From contig JBFWQE010000216.1 in NCBI GenBank assembly GCA_050249615.1, positions 1 through 7,783 on the forward strand: DNA of 7,783 bases. Direction: 5' to 3'. Shown piece after piece: positions 5,829 through 7,783 of the stretch. Position 1 is the first letter of the stretch. The number at the start of each line of letters is the position of its first letter. The position numbers and the translations under genes are program-made. The notes under the pieces were generated by a model. The model searched no databases. It saw only the letters and a program-made list of their open reading frames with translations, and was not told the DNA's origin. The DNA comes from VFZN01 sp050249615 (GTDB lineage Bacteria; Acidobacteriota; Vicinamibacteria; Vicinamibacterales; UBA2999).

Positions 5829-7676
5829 TCAGTCGAGGAACTGGCGGTGCCAGAGCTCGATGGTCAGGAGCCCGCCCAGCCGGACCGCGTGCCGGGCGCC
5901 GTTCATGTGCGACTCGACGAGGCCACGGACGTAGTCCGGCCGGAAATAGCCGCGGTCCAGCGTGCGCCGGTCCAGCAGAATCCTCTCGACCCACGGGTGG
6001 AGCACCGTGCGGAACCAGCCGTCGTAGTCCTTGTACGGCCGCCGCTCGGCCGGCGCCAGGCGGCCGAGCCCGCGCTGCTTCAGATGCCAGGACAGCAGGC
6101 TCTTCGCCTGCACGACGAGATCGCGCGCGTTGGACTGCAGTGGGCGGCCGGTACCGGTGACGGGGATGCCGGCCAGCTTCGGAAAGCGGGCCACGAGCAC
6201 CGCCTTCGAGAGGTGGCGCTCGAACAGGAACCCTGGGGGCACCGTCAGCACGAAGTCCAGCAGGTCGTTGTCTGCGAACGGCAGCCGCACGACCGCGTGC
6301 GTGCGCGCCACCTCGACGCCGTTGAGCGTCATCCGGGGGACGCGCTGGGTCAGGTCGAAGTACAGCCGCTGGTTGCCGACCTGGTGCGAGCCCGAGCGGT
6401 CCATGCCGTCGCGATAGGCACGGTAGAGGCCGTCGCCCACGCGCGCGGCGAACGCGCTTGTGAAGAGTCTGGCTTCCTCTGGTGGCTCGTAGTTCAGCAC
6501 CCCGTGGAAGCGGTGCGCCGCCCGATGGACCTCGTACCGGTCGGCGTCCGCGTAGTCGCCCCACATCTGCCGCCGGAGGGCCCATCCCAGCAGGGCATCG
6601 CCGAGGAACCCCTTGAAGAGCACGCTGGCGTGGCGGCTCTGCGCCTCGACGTTGGCCATGGCATGGAGGTTCACGATGTTGCCGAGGCCATCGGTCGCGC
6701 GGACGGCGGCATCCGCCATGCCGGCCAGCCAGTCCGGCTTCAGTTCGTGGAAGCGATGGGTGGTGCCGCACGCGCGCGCCACCTCGGCCGCCACGACGGC
6801 ATCGTCACAGCCGGGAACACCGAACGTGAAGGTCTGGAGGGGCGCTCCCTCCTCGCAGAGCAGGCCGAGGATGAGGCGCGAGTCCACGCCGCCGCTCAAC
6901 AGCATGCCCACGGGCCGGCTGTCCGGCCGCTGCCGCCGCACGGCCTGTCGCAAGTGGTGCTCGAGCCCTTCGACGTAAGCCTCTTCAGCCTGGGGTTTGT
7001 ACCGTTCGGGATAGCGGAGCTGCCAGTACGGGCGGATGGTCAGCTTCCCATCCCGGAAGGTCAGCACCGAGGCCTGCGGCAGCAGCCGCACCGACTCGAG
7101 GAAGGTGCGGTCGTCGAGCACGTGGTCGTGTACCAGGAACTGGTTGAGCGCCACCAGGTCCACGGCACGATTCAGGGCGGGATCGGCCAGCAGGGCCCGC
7201 ACGCCGGAGCCGAACAGCAGGCCTCCGTTCACCTGCGCGTAGTAGAGCGGGTGCAGGCCGAGGCGATCGTTGAACAGGGTGAGCTGTCGTTGGTTGCGGT
7301 CCCAGGCGGCGACGGCAAACGCGCCATTCAGCCGGGCAAGGCCCGCCTCGCCACCGCGCTCGTACACGCGCAGCACCAGCTCGGCATGGCTTTCAGCCGG
7401 AGGCTCGTGCCCGTTCGACGTCGCGCGCTCGACCGCCGCCGCGTCGAACAGCTCGCCTTCCATGGCCAGGGCGAGCGTCCGATCGCCGTTCCACGCAACC
7501 TGGCCAGCGGATCCGAGGGACTCCAGCCCCACGTGCGCGAGACCGGCTCCGGGCTCGCTGTGGAGCGTACGCGTGAACCGAGGTTCCGGCTCGAGCGCCG
7601 CAGCCATCCGCCGGAGCAGGTCGTCCTCACCACCGTCGCGACGACCGGGCGTCGCGAAACCGACTAGGCCTGGAAT
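5829..7676 (-). CDS. Asparagine-synthetase-like protein with degenerate glutaminase domain, 615 aa
   Basis: This is a two-domain homologue of asparagine synthetase B. The N-terminal (Ntn amidotransferase) fold is recognisable from MPGLVGF through LARLNGAFAVAAWD (about 113-126), NDRLGLHPLYYAQ (136-148) and GGLLFGSGVRALL (151-163). Its chemistry looks lost: residue 2 is Pro rather than the Cys nucleophile, and the glutamine-binding Arg, Asn and Asp positions read Gly50, Glu73 and His97. The C-terminal domain has the ATP-pyrophosphatase loop LLSGGVDSRL (259-268), so it should adenylate a carboxyl group. The GEGADE loop is changed to GFLGDA (358-363). HLSKAVLVARFPKLAGIPVT resembles polysaccharide-cluster members. 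It may form an amide on a uronic acid or other carboxylate using free ammonia or an amine; this is inference. Start: no ATG, GTG or TTG lies between the in-frame stop at 7770-7772 and ATG 7607, yet the conserved N-terminus begins exactly at ATT 7676 behind a strong Shine-Dalgarno. Starting at ATG 7607 would remove 23 family-conserved residues. Confidence 0.85.
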   Translation of the reverse strand: MPGLVGFATPGRRDGGEDDLLRRMAAALEPEPRFTRTLHSEPGAGLAHVGLESLGSAGQVAWNGDRTLALAMEGELFDAAAVERATSNGHEPPAESHAELVLRVYERGGEAGLARLNGAFAVAAWDRNQRQLTLFNDRLGLHPLYYAQVNGGLLFGSGVRALLADPALNRAVDLVALNQFLVHDHVLDDRTFLESVRLLPQASVLTFRDGKLTIRPYWQLRYPERYKPQAEEAYVEGLEHHLRQAVRRQRPDSRPVGMLLSGGVDSRLILGLLCEEGAPLQTFTFGVPGCDDAVVAAEVARACGTTHRFHELKPDWLAGMADAAVRATDGLGNIVNLHAMANVEAQSRHASVLFKGFLGDALLGWALRRQMWGDYADADRYEVHRAAHRFHGVLNYEPPEEARLFTSAFAARVGDGLYRAYRDGMDRSGSHQVGNQRLYFDLTQRVPRMTLNGVEVARTHAVVRLPFADNDLLDFVLTVPPGFLFERHLSKAVLVARFPKLAGIPVTGTGRPLQSNARDLVVQAKSLLSWHLKQRGLGRLAPAERRPYKDYDGWFRTVLHPWVERILLDRRTLDRGYFRPDYVRGLVESHMNGARHAVRLGGLLTIELWHRQFLD

Positions 7677-7783
7677 GACGGCGTCCTTTCCTCGAACATC
7701 GTCTCGTAGCGCGTGCCTGCGTACTTCCGGCGCAGTTCGTCGAAGTTGAGGATGGCGGTCTTCAGGTCGTCACCCGTGTTCTT
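7664..7783 (-). CDS. C-terminal fragment of a probable sulfotransferase family protein (cut by right edge)
   Basis: A frame open from the right edge to a TAG at 7664-7666 gives 39 residues, including DDLKTAILNFDELRRKYAGT and RYETMFEERTPSFQA. It lines up without gaps with the last 27 residues of the sulfotransferase at 380-1162: 9 of 27 positions are identical (including N..EL and GT..(5)F) and 5 more are conservative. The 'NydELra.faGT.y..fFee' ending is common in bacterial sulfotransferases, so a second sulfotransferase is the best call, although none of the PAPS-binding motifs is in the window. The stop lies 13 nt inside the next gene, and the next gene's Shine-Dalgarno sits inside this one, so the two are almost certainly co-translated. 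The reading frame is supported by the coding-like composition and the match. The family assignment from so short a tail is moderate. Confidence 0.6.
   Translation of the reverse strand, partial: KNTGDDLKTAILNFDELRRKYAGTRYETMFEERTPSFQA
7677..7693 (-). promoter_or_regulatory. Strong Shine-Dalgarno deciding the ATT start of the asparagine-synthetase-like gene
   Basis: Read on the minus strand, GAGGAAAGGA (7693 down to 7684) is followed by a seven-base spacer and then ATT at 7676-7674. The AAGGA core and spacing are near ideal, better than at any other gene in the window. By contrast, the first in-frame ATG (7607) has only CGGCGG ahead of it. The site lies inside the last codons of the upstream sulfotransferase-like gene. 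Confidence 0.75.

Noticed and set aside
4786..6771. A 661-codon minus-strand open frame crossing two genes
   Set aside because: It is Arg/Ala/Gly/Pro-rich low-complexity sequence in a shifted frame across the stop and start of two well-supported genes. No motif is visible.
4950..7667. A 905-codon open frame on the plus strand, antisense to the asparagine-synthetase-like and short GT4 genes
   Set aside because: Its translation is dominated by Arg, Gln, His, Val, Ala and Gly in no recognisable domain order. It is the usual antisense shadow of G/C third-position codons. The minus-strand genes beneath it have clear family motifs.

Overview
The window is a compact, one-strand stretch of glycan-assembly genes. 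All credible genes lie on the minus strand, so transcription runs from the right edge to the left edge. The DNA is GC-rich (by eye about two thirds G+C) with strong G/C third-position bias. This fits a high-GC bacterium such as an acidobacterium, myxobacterium-like proteobacterium, gemmatimonad or actinomycete. Nothing seen here fixes the phylum.

In transcription order the layout is as follows. (1) The C-terminal 39 residues of a protein whose tail resembles the sulfotransferase at the other end of the cluster (7664-7783). (2) An asparagine-synthetase-family protein, which I extend upstream to an ATT start at 7676 (5829-7676). (3) A short GT-B family 4 glycosyltransferase (4812-5810). (4) A second family 4 glycosyltransferase starting at GTG (3527-4804). 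(5) A GT-A family 2 glycosyltransferase (2400-3530). (6) A third family 4 glycosyltransferase (1174-2403). (7) A cytosolic PAPS-type sulfotransferase (380-1162). (8) The first 119 residues of an acyl-CoA dehydrogenase family protein, cut by the left edge (2-358). Junctions are -13, +18, +7, -4, -4, +11 and +21 nt, so there is no room for internal promoters or terminators and the set reads as one operon.

Taken together, four glycosyltransferases, one or two sulfotransferases and an amide-forming ATP-dependent enzyme suggest a decorated (probably sulfated and possibly amidated) exopolysaccharide, capsule, O-antigen or glycolipid. No polymerase, flippase, chain-length regulator or initiating transferase is in view, so the cluster must extend beyond the window. 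The role of the acyl-CoA dehydrogenase is open: it may be a carrier-protein-linked acyl tailoring enzyme or an unrelated neighbour.

The points most worth a second look are the asparagine-synthetase homologue, which lacks the Cys nucleophile and most glutamine-binding residues and appears to start at ATT behind a near-perfect Shine-Dalgarno, and the apparent bracketing of the glycosyltransferases by two sulfotransferase-like genes. No RNA genes, CRISPR arrays, insertion sequences or terminators were found.
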